Both the position numbers and the translations under genes were made by a program. Below are positions 32,701 to 42,733 of a stretch of 64,000 bases of DNA, one piece after another; the stretch's first letter is position 1; each line of letters begins with the position of its first letter. Location: NCBI GenBank assembly GCA_024690965.1, contig JAILOG010000011.1, positions 43,085-107,084 on the forward strand. Reading direction: 5' to 3'. Source of the DNA: Clostridiales bacterium (lineage in GTDB: Bacteria > Bacillota > Clostridia > Oscillospirales > Acutalibacteraceae). Below the pieces are notes generated by a model. It searched no databases. It saw only the letters and a list, made by a program, of their open reading frames with translations, and was not told where the DNA came from.

Positions 32701-33636
32701 TTATCTGTTTTGTAAATATGAAACGTATTGTTCAAGACACATATCAAGCATACGCATATTTTTGGCGTTTTCTTTGCCTACATATCTGAACATGGTATAT
32801 GACGCCTCAAACCCCGTATATTCCGTTTTGTCGGGAGGGTACCTGAGAACAAATCCGTATTCGGTGCAATTGTTATAAAGCCATATGTATTCTTTAGTTT
32901 TGGAAAAATCACTTCCGCTGTCGTTTACGGTTATAATAAGACCCGTTCTCTGCTCACAGCTTTCGCCGTCGGGAATTTTATGTATAAGTTCGGCTTCGGC
33001 TTTAACATTGCTGTATCCGTAAAGTTTCTCATAGCTTTGTATAGTCTGTTCATATGTTTTTTGCTGTTGCTCATATGATACGTAACCGCTTATGATATTA
33101 AGAGATATTCCGTCCTTTTCGGCGGCAGTAATCATTAAATCCAAGTCTGAGCTAACAGCGTTTGAAAGGTATATCCCTTTGCAGTACTCATACAAATTCG
33201 GTGTGTATGATTTGTTCAGCCTTATGCGCCTGTTTACGAGAAGCAGCAGGTCATCGGTGTCCGGCGCGCTGACGTCTGAGCTTTGAGCATCGGCGGAAAT
33301 TATGTTTTCTTTGTCTGTTGAAATGCCCTCTATCAGGTTCAAATTAAGGTTACCGTTTGCCATTTGAGAAAGTGTGTACACGGAAAATATTACTACCGTG
33401 AGAAAAATTGCCGCGCCTATTATTTTAAGCCAAAGCTTAAGCGGTGCAATTGACGAGTTTTTCTGCATTTTTTTGTACGCCTTTAGCACCTTTTGGCGTG
33501 ATGAATTATCTGCTTTTGAAAATTTGTATATCCTTAATTTGCTTACTTTATTAACGCCCCCTGCTTTAGACCTTTTTTTCTTTTTTTTAGGCGGTTTGGG
33601 CATTTTTATTCCCGTTGTTTTAATGCGTTTTTCCAA
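32701..33636 (-). CDS. VanY/M15B-like protein lacking zinc ligands (probable pseudoenzyme), membrane-anchored
   Basis: A 311-residue protein. A strongly basic cytoplasmic N-terminus (about 1-65) is followed by a transmembrane helix (about 70-92) and an extracytoplasmic domain aligned with D,D-carboxypeptidases of the VanY family: NIISGYVSYEQQQKTYEQ, then EYIWLYNNCTEYGFVLRYP and FRYVGKENA. The two metal motifs are altered. The S-E-H-x-T-G-L-A-x-D pattern reads SCEQRTGLIITV (His to Gln, Asp to Thr), and the E-P-W-H-x-R-Y-V-G pattern reads SYTMFRYVG (catalytic Glu to Ser, His to Met). The fold is probably kept for peptidoglycan binding without hydrolysis. It lies convergent to spoIIIAH, so a sporulation role is possible but unproven. 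Confidence 0.8.
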   Translation of the reverse strand: MEKRIKTTGIKMPKPPKKKKKRSKAGGVNKVSKLRIYKFSKADNSSRQKVLKAYKKMQKNSSIAPLKLWLKIIGAAIFLTVVIFSVYTLSQMANGNLNLNLIEGISTDKENIISADAQSSDVSAPDTDDLLLLVNRRIRLNKSYTPNLYEYCKGIYLSNAVSSDLDLMITAAEKDGISLNIISGYVSYEQQQKTYEQTIQSYEKLYGYSNVKAEAELIHKIPDGESCEQRTGLIITVNDSGSDFSKTKEYIWLYNNCTEYGFVLRYPPDKTEYTGFEASYTMFRYVGKENAKNMRMLDMCLEQYVSYLQNR

Positions 33637-33773
33637 AACAATTCCTCCAATAAGAAATCGGTAAACTGATTATACAATATATTTTATATGTGCGCAAATA
33701 TTTTTAAATGTATGTTCTTAACCGTTTTTATACGGCATATTATTTATAAAATAAATTTAACGGCAGGTTGCGT

Positions 33774-34145
33774 ATGGTTAAAAAAGTGTTAGCTTTGGTT
33801 ATTATTGTACTCGTATTCACTTTTGCTTTAGGGTGCAAACAGAGAGTAATTCAAAGTGCCTCAGATGAGCTTATTATGTATGACTGGAGCTACGAAGGCA
33901 TAGGCAAAATGAGCGCGCAACTGAATTTTTACGATGACGACACAGCGGCGCTTACAGTATATGAAAACGGAGAAAAAACGCTTGGAATAAGCGGCAAGTG
34001 CGTTGTAAGTGACGAAACGATAACCATAATGGATGACAGCGCTTATTTTGATTTAAGCCTTAACTATAAGCTTACCGACAGCAAATGTATAATCAATTAT
34101 GAGGGATTTGAGCTTCCTTTCAAGAAAACAAACAAGAAAGAATAG
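33774..34145 (+). CDS. Small lipoprotein of unknown function
   Basis: A 123-residue protein with an N-terminal signal and a lipobox-like FALGC (Cys near residue 21), then a beta-rich domain with repeated Tyr/Asp/Thr strands (about 35-118). The ATG at 33774 is preferred over TTG at 33768. No family recognised; the pattern resembles small secreted beta-sandwich lipoproteins that report a default value such as DUF5640-type proteins, but this is a guess. It is followed after 19 bp by the D,D-carboxypeptidase gene. Confidence 0.7.
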   Translation: MVKKVLALVIIVLVFTFALGCKQRVIQSASDELIMYDWSYEGIGKMSAQLNFYDDDTAALTVYENGEKTLGISGKCVVSDETITIMDDSAYFDLSLNYKLTDSKCIINYEGFELPFKKTNKKE

Positions 34146-34164
34146 ATTTACAGGGGGATACACA

Positions 34165-35328
34165 ATGTTTTGGAAAAAAATAATCTCGTTTGCAGTGTGC
34201 GGCGCAATTTTATGCTCGCTGTTTTTTGTTTGCTCGGGCTACGGATTAAAAGCAAACGCTTTAGAAGCCGACAGTATAAAGTCTCCCGCGGCACTGCTAA
34301 TGGACGCGGACAGCGGAAAAGTGCTGTTTGAGAAAAACTCTCACGATGTCAGGTGCTGCGCGTCAATAACAAAGGTAATGACGCTTCTTCTCGTTATGGA
34401 GGCTCTAGACGACGGCAAAATTAAGCTTGACGATATAGTTACGTCAAGCGCGCACGCGGCTTCTATGGGCGGTTCCGATATATGGCTTGAAGAAGGCGAG
34501 CAAATGACCGTAGACGATATGATAAAAGCCACCGCGGTTGCCTCGGCAAACGACGCCGCGGTTGCGCTTGCGGAATTTATAAGCGGCACCGAGGACAGCT
34601 TTGTTGCCGAAATGAACGAAAAAGCAAAACAGCTCGGTATGAAAGAAACTGTTTTCAAAAACTGTAACGGCTTAGATGAAGAAGGTCACGTAACGTCCGC
34701 CTATGACGTTGCCGTTATGTCGCGTGAGCTTATAAAGCACAAAAAAATATTTGATTACACAAGCATCTGGATGGATGAATTGAGAGACGGAAAAACACAG
34801 ATAGTAAACACCAATAAGCTTTTGAAAAGCTACAAAGGTATAACGGGCTTAAAAACAGGCACCACAAGTCAGGCTGGGGCCTGCATTTCCGCGACCGCGG
34901 AGCGAGACGGATTAAGCCTTATCGCGGTGGCGCTGGGTTGCGACAACGGAAAACAGAGATTCGCCGACGCCGCCTCTATCCTTGACTACGGATTCGCGAA
35001 TTACGCAGGTATTAAGCCGGAAACTCCGCCGGATTTGCTAAAAGAATTGGCGATAACATCGGGAATGAAAAACACCGTAAAAATTAACTGCAATATAGAC
35101 GAGAGTTATGTTTGCCCAAAGGGCGACGCGGAAAAAATAAGTTATAAAATATCGTATAAAGATGATATTGAGGCGCCCGTGAACAAGGGCGACGTTTTGG
35201 GCAAGGTAAAATATTACGCGGGAGATAAAGAACTGGGACAATTTGATATAACAGCCGCCGAAAATATTGAAGAAATGACGTTTGGGTCACTTGCGGAGCT
35301 GCTTTTAAAAAGCCTTTTCACTTATTGA
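34165..35328 (+). CDS. dacF: D-alanyl-D-alanine carboxypeptidase (S11, DacF type)
   Basis: A 387-residue penicillin-binding protein that trims the terminal D-Ala of the peptidoglycan stem. Signal peptide is about 1-33. The three active-site motifs are S67-x-x-K70 (SITK), S127-A-N129, and K230-T-G232. A C-terminal PBP5-like beta domain (about 285-370) and a final amphipathic or hydrophobic segment that could hold the membrane complete it. The start at 34165 follows CAGGGGG; the open frame begins earlier, inside the lipoprotein gene. DacF-type enzymes are often sporulation-linked, which fits the neighbourhood. Confidence 0.94.
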   Translation: MFWKKIISFAVCGAILCSLFFVCSGYGLKANALEADSIKSPAALLMDADSGKVLFEKNSHDVRCCASITKVMTLLLVMEALDDGKIKLDDIVTSSAHAASMGGSDIWLEEGEQMTVDDMIKATAVASANDAAVALAEFISGTEDSFVAEMNEKAKQLGMKETVFKNCNGLDEEGHVTSAYDVAVMSRELIKHKKIFDYTSIWMDELRDGKTQIVNTNKLLKSYKGITGLKTGTTSQAGACISATAERDGLSLIAVALGCDNGKQRFADAASILDYGFANYAGIKPETPPDLLKELAITSGMKNTVKINCNIDESYVCPKGDAEKISYKISYKDDIEAPVNKGDVLGKVKYYAGDKELGQFDITAAENIEEMTFGSLAELLLKSLFTY

Positions 35329-35332
35329 TAAA

Positions 35333-35378
35333 AACGGGGTCGCCAAGCGCGTAAAGCCGGCAACCCCGTTAGTTTTTT
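35333..35378. terminator. Bidirectional terminator between dacF and ligA
   Basis: AACGGGGT (35333-35340) pairs with ACCCCGTT (35363-35370), followed by AGTTTTTTG on the plus strand; the minus-strand side has TTTTATCAATA. It serves the convergent dacF and ligA genes. Confidence 0.8.
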
Positions 35379-35389
35379 GTTTAAACAAG

Positions 35390-37390
<2,001 letters not shown>

Positions 37391-38350
37391 TCATTTTTTA
37401 TAAAGAAAGGGCGCTAGCCTCCACAATAGTATTCTTTGTTTTAATTTGGGCGAGGTAAGCTTTCCGGGACGCAAATATATATCGTAATTTCTTGATTTTA
37501 AAACCGACTTTATTGCGCTTACGGTATAATTATCCGAGAGAAGCCCGTCTATACAGTTAAATATAAGTGATGGTATTTTTTGTCCACAAAGCATCTTTTT
37601 AATGCGGATATGCTTTTCGTCATCGCCCGACGCTGATTTTATAAGGTCAACCGCGGCTTCCAATCTGTCTAACCGCATAGATTCGGTAATTGATTCGTAA
37701 TAAGATTTCGGAGCGCCGGGATAGACTTTTCTTTCGGGCTTTGCGCTGCTTACGGCTATGTTTTTGCATTTGATAAGCATTTTCGTGATAAAATCATCGC
37801 TGTATCCGTAAGTGAGCGTTTCCGAAAAGCATATGCCGTTTTCTTTAAGAAAGTCGGACGATATCATAACGGAAGCTATATCGCAAGAAGCTTTTCCGTA
37901 CATTATGCCGTCAAATATATCGTAAAACGAAGATTTGTCCGTAAGTATTATGCCCTTTTTACAGTCAAAAGGCGCGGGGGCAAAAGCAAATTCGGCATTT
38001 TTGTTCTCTATATCTTTATAATAATCAGAAATGCAGTTAACATACATTTTTCTCGGGAAAACAAAAGTTATGTATTTTCCGCGAGACCTGTCTATTCCGC
38101 TGTTTAGCGCGCAACCGGGAACATCGCTTCCGCACCTTATTACTGTGCCGGAAACGGAATTGTTTTCAAGGGCGTCAAAAGCGGCGCCAACACTGTTATC
38201 GGTAGAGTTCAGGTCGGTAATTATTATTTCAAATCGCAAACCGGCGCACTCACATTTTATATCGGATACAATATCATCAATACAACTTTCCACGTTTTTC
38301 ACGGGAACAATTACGGACAAGTCTATATCAGGCATATCAAAAACCAACAC
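37391..38350 (-). CDS. Degenerate family 2 glycosyltransferase-like protein
   Basis: A 319-residue GT-A fold protein. The N-terminal DLSVIVPVKNVESCIDDIV is typical of GT2, but the later motifs are altered. The usual V-N-D-G-S-T-D reads ITDLNSTDNS, and the metal-binding D-x-D after Y-I-x-F is gone (KYITFVFPRKM). It may be an inactive relative or use another mechanism. The start is uncertain (TTG 38350 or ATG 38335; no good Shine-Dalgarno at either). It precedes ligA on the same strand by 18 bp, an unusual partner. Confidence 0.75.
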   Translation of the reverse strand: MLVFDMPDIDLSVIVPVKNVESCIDDIVSDIKCECAGLRFEIIITDLNSTDNSVGAAFDALENNSVSGTVIRCGSDVPGCALNSGIDRSRGKYITFVFPRKMYVNCISDYYKDIENKNAEFAFAPAPFDCKKGIILTDKSSFYDIFDGIMYGKASCDIASVMISSDFLKENGICFSETLTYGYSDDFITKMLIKCKNIAVSSAKPERKVYPGAPKSYYESITESMRLDRLEAAVDLIKSASGDDEKHIRIKKMLCGQKIPSLIFNCIDGLLSDNYTVSAIKSVLKSRNYDIYLRPGKLTSPKLKQRILLWRLAPFLYKK

Positions 38351-38563
38351 GCCGACAAAACATAAACGGTTTTAAATCGGCATCGTATCCCTTCTGAATT
38401 ATTGTTACATTAATGTAATACATTGTAATATATTTCGGCATAAAATTCAATAGCGCGCAAAGCGGAAATAAAAAATAGTTTTTTAGAATCTATGAGAAAA
38501 TAAGAGCATTAGTTAGAATACAGAAGATTTATAAACAGTGCGTCGAAAAAAATAAAAAAATTG

Positions 38564-38592
38564 TTGACAAAGCAAACCTCTTGTGATATCAT
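38564..38592 (+). promoter_or_regulatory. SigA promoter of rplM-rpsI
   Basis: Consensus TTGACA (38564-38569) and TATCAT (38587-38592) are spaced by 17 bp. Confidence 0.85.
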
Positions 38593-38599
38593 ACATAGG

Positions 38600-38640
38600 C
38601 GTTACGGGAGATCGTGTCTGTGGACACGTTTTCCGGATAG
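38600..38640 (+). promoter_or_regulatory. L13-type ribosomal protein leader
   Basis: A hairpin CGTGTC-TGTG-GACACG (38613-38628) is stacked on a lower stem CGGGAGA/TTTTCCG (38605-38611 with 38629-38635), directly in the 5' untranslated region of rplM. Position and size fit the Firmicute L13 leader, thought to bind the L13 protein for autoregulation. Confidence 0.65.
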
Positions 38641-38670
38641 ATTTTTAATTTTGATCCGGGAGGAATTACA

Positions 38671-39099
38671 ATGTCTACTTATATGGCAAAAAAAGGCGAA
38701 GTAGAACGTAAGTGGTACGTTCTTGACGCAGCCGGCAAGCCGATGGGACGAGTTGCCGCACAGGCTGCCGTGTTGCTCAGAGGCAAGCACAAGGCTACAT
38801 TTACACCGCATGTAGATTGCGGAGATCACGTTATCATAATCAATTGTGAAAAAGCTGTTCTTACAGGTAACAAGCTTGAGCAAAAGTATTATTACCGTCA
38901 CACGGGTTATATCGGTCACTTAAAGGCAACAAGATACGATACCCTTATGGCAACCAACCCCACAAAAGCTATGCAGCTCGCAGTTAAGGGTATGATACCC
39001 GACAACACAATAGGTCGCGCAGCTTTAACAAGACTTCGTTTATTCAAAGGCAGCGAGCACATTCACGAAGCTCAAAAGCCCGAAGCTTGGGAAATGTAA
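38671..39099 (+). CDS. rplM: 50S ribosomal protein L13
   Basis: A 142-residue protein; hallmark segments WYVLDAAGKPMGRVAAQAAVLLRGKHK, DCGDHVIIINCEKAVLTGNK, and KYYYRHTGYIGHLK are visible. It has a GGGAGGA ribosome-binding site, and is followed after 17 bp by rpsI as in nearly all bacteria. Confidence 0.99.
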   Translation: MSTYMAKKGEVERKWYVLDAAGKPMGRVAAQAAVLLRGKHKATFTPHVDCGDHVIIINCEKAVLTGNKLEQKYYYRHTGYIGHLKATRYDTLMATNPTKAMQLAVKGMIPDNTIGRAALTRLRLFKGSEHIHEAQKPEAWEM

Positions 39100-39116
39100 G
39101 AGAGGAGGCAATTTGA

Positions 39117-39518
39117 ATGTACGATAAAGCACCGTTTTTTTACGGAACAGGAAGAAGAAAAAGCTCTGTTGCAAGAGTAAGACTTTACAAAGGCACAGGC
39201 AAGATCACAATTAACGACAGAGATATAGACGATTATTTCGGTCTTGAAACACTTAAGCTTATTGTTCGTCAGCCTTTGGCTCTCACAAACAACACAGACA
39301 ATTTTGATGTTGTATGCAGAGTTGCAGGCGGCGGCGTTACAGGTCAGGCGGGTGCTATCCGCCACGGTATCTCAAGAGCGTTGCTTCAGTACGACAGCGA
39401 AGCTCTCAGACCCAAGCTCAAAAGAGCAGGCTTCTTAACAAGAGACCCGAGAATGAAAGAAAGAAAGAAATACGGTCTCAAAGCAGCAAGAAGAGCACCG
39501 CAGTTCTCAAAGAGATAA
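39117..39518 (+). CDS. rpsI: 30S ribosomal protein S9
   Basis: A 133-residue protein with [22 protein letters not shown] near the N-terminus and the invariant basic tail ending in APQFSKR, which reaches the decoding site. It is the second gene of the L13-S9 operon and has its own GAGAGGAGG ribosome-binding site. Confidence 0.99.
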   Translation: MYDKAPFFYGTGRRKSSVARVRLYKGTGKITINDRDIDDYFGLETLKLIVRQPLALTNNTDNFDVVCRVAGGGVTGQAGAIRHGISRALLQYDSEALRPKLKRAGFLTRDPRMKERKKYGLKAARRAPQFSKR

Positions 39519-39544
39519 TCAGATATTATCAGAATTTCATCATT

Positions 39545-39572
39545 CCTCCCGATCTTTCGGGAGGATTTTTTA
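39545..39572 (+). terminator. Terminator of rplM-rpsI
   Basis: CCTCCCGA (39545-39552) pairs with TCGGGAGG (39557-39564), followed by ATTTTTTATT. Confidence 0.9.
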
Positions 39573-39601
39573 TTGATATTGTAATTTTCTGATGATATAA
39601 T
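39573..39601 (+). promoter_or_regulatory. SigA-type promoter of the secreted dockerin protein
   Basis: TTGATA (39573-39578) and consensus TATAAT (39596-39601) are 17 bp apart, immediately after the rpsI terminator. The untranslated leader is about 88 nt. Confidence 0.75.
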
Positions 39602-39695
39602 AAATTTGTGGTTTGTAAGTATGGACAGTGCGAGGCGCCTGCCTTGGATACTTACACTGTATACAACAATTAAAACACAGAAAGGACCTGAAACT

Positions 39696-41972
39696 ATGAA
39701 AAGAAAACTTGTAAGCGTTATGCTGGCTTTGATTATGCTTGTCGGCGTAATTCCGTTCGGCAGTGTGGCGGCAAACGCAGAAAACGAGCCCGAGAGCACG
39801 GAAGCCAAAACAGAGGTGTGTATCGTATCTTTTACAAAAGCGAAATCCATAGACCAATATATTCCCGTGGAAAACAATGTGCAGGATTATATTGCTGACC
39901 GAAAAACCGATTTTGAGAATCAGATTAACCAATTAAAAGACGGCAAAACCGGCGTTTTGGTTGAAGATTATAATTCGTTATTTACAAATGACCAATATGC
40001 TCAAATTACGCGCGTTGAGACAAGTTTTCATTATGATTTCAGTGAAGATTGCGTTTTAATAGGCGATTTGGATAACTGGGATTCGCTTGTCGTTGCTCAG
40101 GGTTGGGTAAAGCGAATTGTAACAGTGGTTGTTATATATGATGAGTATACATTACGCGCGAATCTTATAAGCAACGTGTCGGTCACCGTTGCTTCTCCGC
40201 AGGCGGGAACAAGCAGCGCAGATGTAAAGCCTCAGGTTGAGTTGACGAGCGAGGGCTGTTCTTTGGCATCGGCACTTTGGCTGTACGGGCTTAATATGTA
40301 CACCTCGGATGAGCCTGTTTTCGATTTTGAAGAAGGTCAAACATATTATATGTATGTTATGCTGAAGGCGGACAGCGACTTGGAGTTTGCCAAATCTTCG
40401 GAATTGGCAGGCGGAATAGACGAGGGCTTTGACTATTTCAGAGGATGTACGGTTACAGGCGGTGAATTAAAATTTGCAGCCTCAAGAAAGTTTAACGACG
40501 GAGAATATCTCAGACTTAAAATTGCCGTTACGGCTGCCGCAAAGGCGGAGCCAAGTTCGATCCCTGCTGTGAGCCTTGAGTTTGCTCCGCCCGAGGCAGG
40601 CGCAAATGTAAAAATAACGGAAGTAGACGGGGCACTAAAGCAAACTCCCGCACCGGACGTTACTTATGCGTCTGATGACGACCGCTATTATATGACCGGT
40701 TGCCATTGGTATAATAACGAGCACGAAGAAGGCAGCGCCGGTTATATAGATACTCCGTTTACATTTGAATCAGGCACGAGATATTATGCTACTGCAGAGC
40801 TGAAAGCCTATGACGGCTACTGCTTTAACGAAAAAACAGAGGTTAATGTAGAAAACGCTAATATAAGCGAATATTCAATTACTACAAGCGAAGACGAAAG
40901 CGTAATGGTTATAACGTTTTGGTTTGAAGCAGAATCTAATCAGCATGTTACATCATATTTTGCCGTTTGGATGTGCGACGTTGAACACACGCCGAACAAG
41001 GGCGGCAGCGTTACTATAGAATATGTAGCGCCCGACGGCTCAATTCCTGCAGAGAGCGGCACAAATTGGACTTCTTCCACTAATCAAACAGTACCCTTTG
41101 GAACGCTTGTTACACTTTCCGCAAAGCCTGATGAAGGATATCGCTTTAAAGGCTGGTATCAGGCAAATATTGACCGCGCAGACGCGAATGATCCTTATTA
41201 TTTAGAGGAATCCCTTATTTCAAAAGCAAAAATTTATTCATTTACAGATAATCCCATAGGAGAGAATAAAGCGCCTTATATTTGTGCCGTATTTGAAGAA
41301 GGAGAGGACCGTGAGGTTGACCAAATTCAGGTATGGGTAGGCAACACAACGGGTGAAGGCGCGGCAAAAGACGCAGGCGGCAAGGTTGCCGTTAAATATG
41401 AAATAACGGGAGAAAATCTCTATAATCTTGAGAGTAAGTCAGGAACAGATTTTGTCTACGGTGAAATTGTCCCGTTCTATAAGGGCGACGAGATCACAGT
41501 TTACGCTCAGGCAGACGAAGACTGTTATTTTGTCGGATGGTATCACGTTAATATTGAATGGGGCCCCGGTGAAGGAATGGCATATGAAGGCGCTGTTATT
41601 TCAAAAGAGAAGAGCTTTACATATAAACCCGGAGAAACTGTATTGGAAGGCGATACAGAGCCGCTGCGCTACATCTGCGCCGTGTTTGTAAAGCCTTGCG
41701 ACAGCGATAAGCCAACCGACAGTGATATACCCACCGATACCGATACCGACAAGCCAATGTACGGAGATGTTAACTGTGACGGTAAGATAACTATGGAAGA
41801 TATAACATCTTTGCAGAAAATAGTTGCCAAGCTTGTAACATATGAATCATTCGGCAAAATGTCTGAAACAAACGCGGACTGCGATTTTGACGGAAAAGGA
41901 ACTATGATAGACGTTACATTGATACAAAAATACCTCGCGAAACTTATAACTTCTTTTGAGCCCGCAAAGTAA
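39696..41972 (+). CDS. Secreted protein with InlB-type repeat domains and C-terminal dockerin
   Basis: A 758-residue protein. The signal peptide (about 1-30) ends near VAANA. Two unknown beta-rich regions follow. InlB/bacterial-repeat-like units are visible near 480-510 (LVTLSAKPDEGYRFKGWY) and near 595-625 (ITVYAQADEDCYFVGWY). A short Asp/Thr/Pro-rich linker (about 668-683) leads into a type I dockerin (about 686-755: YGDVNCDGKITMEDITSLQ and DCDFDGKGTMIDVTLIQ). The ATG at 39696 is chosen because AAAGGA precedes it; the longer open frame is not supported. No catalytic motif is seen, so binding or adhesion within a dockerin-cohesin complex is likely. Confidence 0.82.
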   Translation: MKRKLVSVMLALIMLVGVIPFGSVAANAENEPESTEAKTEVCIVSFTKAKSIDQYIPVENNVQDYIADRKTDFENQINQLKDGKTGVLVEDYNSLFTNDQYAQITRVETSFHYDFSEDCVLIGDLDNWDSLVVAQGWVKRIVTVVVIYDEYTLRANLISNVSVTVASPQAGTSSADVKPQVELTSEGCSLASALWLYGLNMYTSDEPVFDFEEGQTYYMYVMLKADSDLEFAKSSELAGGIDEGFDYFRGCTVTGGELKFAASRKFNDGEYLRLKIAVTAAAKAEPSSIPAVSLEFAPPEAGANVKITEVDGALKQTPAPDVTYASDDDRYYMTGCHWYNNEHEEGSAGYIDTPFTFESGTRYYATAELKAYDGYCFNEKTEVNVENANISEYSITTSEDESVMVITFWFEAESNQHVTSYFAVWMCDVEHTPNKGGSVTIEYVAPDGSIPAESGTNWTSSTNQTVPFGTLVTLSAKPDEGYRFKGWYQANIDRADANDPYYLEESLISKAKIYSFTDNPIGENKAPYICAVFEEGEDREVDQIQVWVGNTTGEGAAKDAGGKVAVKYEITGENLYNLESKSGTDFVYGEIVPFYKGDEITVYAQADEDCYFVGWYHVNIEWGPGEGMAYEGAVISKEKSFTYKPGETVLEGDTEPLRYICAVFVKPCDSDKPTDSDIPTDTDTDKPMYGDVNCDGKITMEDITSLQKIVAKLVTYESFGKMSETNADCDFDGKGTMIDVTLIQKYLAKLITSFEPAK

Positions 41973-42058
41973 TATTTTGCTGAAAATAACAGGCGCCCCT
42001 TTATCCGGTATATGCTTTGGGTTAAGGGTCGCCCATTTAAAAGCAAAGAGGTGAAATA

Positions 42059-42370
42059 ATGTCTTCCTCAAAAGATTATTTGGAATTTATTCTTGAACAG
42101 CTGTGTGAACTTGACGAAATATCTTACCGCGCAATGATGGGCGAGTATATACTTTACTTCAGAGGCAAGATTTTCGGCGGAATATACGATAACCGGTTTC
42201 TTGTGAAAAATATTGAGTCCGCGAGAAAGCTTTTGCCAAACGCCCATCTTGAATTACCATATCGCGGCGGAAAAGAAATGTTGCTAATAGAAGACCCCGA
42301 AGACAGGGAGTTTTTAGCGCAGCTTGTAGGCTCAATGTGTGATGAGCTTCCTTTGCCTAAGAAAAAATAA
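42059..42370 (+). CDS. TfoX/Sxy N-terminal domain protein
   Basis: A 103-residue protein consisting only of the TfoX-N domain. ISYRAMMGEYILYFRGKIFGGIYDNRFLVK matches the family pattern of a conserved Met-x-Gly-Glu-Tyr and Gly-Gly-Ile. In gamma-proteobacteria TfoX controls competence; stand-alone N-domains in Firmicutes have no established role. It has an AAAGAGGTGAAA ribosome-binding site and its own terminator. Confidence 0.85.
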   Translation: MSSSKDYLEFILEQLCELDEISYRAMMGEYILYFRGKIFGGIYDNRFLVKNIESARKLLPNAHLELPYRGGKEMLLIEDPEDREFLAQLVGSMCDELPLPKKK

Positions 42371-42387
42371 GGTTTATTTATTAATTG

Positions 42388-42412
42388 GCTCCCGGTTTCC
42401 GGGAGCTTTTTC
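42388..42412 (+). terminator. Terminator of the TfoX-N gene
   Basis: GCTCCCGG-TTT-CCGGGAGC (42388-42406) is followed by TTTTTCG. Confidence 0.9.
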
Positions 42413-42481
42413 GTAGATGGATTTATCTGTGAAAGGTAATAGTTATTTTACGTAGGGACAAAGATAATGTTCGCCCGTAAT

Positions 42482-42547
42482 AAGGCTTCTCCTTGAGGGG
42501 AAGCTGTTACCTGCGGTGACACTTTCTCCGATGGAAAAGGATTTTTT
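42482..42547 (-). repeat. Small intergenic repeat, inverted copy
   Basis: Read on the minus strand it gives a TTTTCC stem, GTCACCGCAGG, and AGCTTCCCCTCAAGGAGAAGCC, related in order and sequence to the elements at 27321-27372 and 56134-56183. Confidence 0.5.
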
Positions 42548-42648
42548 GCCTGACGTATGCTAAATTCATCTGCAAAACATGCTTTTAATTGCAAAATACA
42601 TAAATTATCATCTAATATTCACTTTTTTCTTGAAAGGAGGGTAATATT

Positions 42649-42672
42649 ATGGTAGAATCAAACCGTGAGTAA
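42649..42672 (+). CDS. Possible 7-residue leader peptide upstream of the polysaccharide operon
   Basis: ATG-GTA-GAA-TCA-AAC-CGT-GAG-TAA follows a near-perfect Shine-Dalgarno (GAAAGGAGGG, 42632-42641) with 7-nt spacing, which is stronger than that of the real downstream gene. The stop codon lies inside the 5' arm of a perfect 9-bp hairpin GTAATTAAA/TTTAATTAC (42669-42694). The arrangement recalls translation-linked leader control. It is too short to be tested by coding statistics, so it remains a proposal. Confidence 0.4.
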   Translation: MVESNRE

Positions 42673-42694
42673 TTAAAGATGGTTGTTTAATTAC
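42669..42694 (+). promoter_or_regulatory. Hairpin overlapping the leader-peptide stop codon
   Basis: GTAATTAAA (42669-42677) and TTTAATTAC (42686-42694) pair perfectly around GATGGTTG. There is no T-run after it, so it is not an intrinsic terminator by itself; a ribosome stopping at the leader stop codon would open it. Confidence 0.45.
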
Positions 42695-42733
42695 CGTAGT
42701 ATTACCTTAAATCAACAAAAAGGTGAAAACATA

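Larger units (their letters stand above)
38351..38670. other. Promoter and leader region of the rplM-rpsI operon
   Basis: The 320-bp gap between the divergent glycosyltransferase-like gene and rplM holds the rplM promoter (38564-38592) and its structured leader (38600-38640). The left 180 bp are AT-rich with no recognised gene. Confidence 0.65.
42371..42733. other. Intergenic region upstream of the polysaccharide operon
   Basis: This 363-bp gap contains, from left to right: a terminator (42388-42412), an inverted copy of the GTAGGGACA...GTTCGCCC element (about 42450-42478), an inverted copy of the small repeat (42482-42547), and a possible leader peptide with hairpin (42649-42694) just before the first glycosyltransferase. 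Confidence 0.65.
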
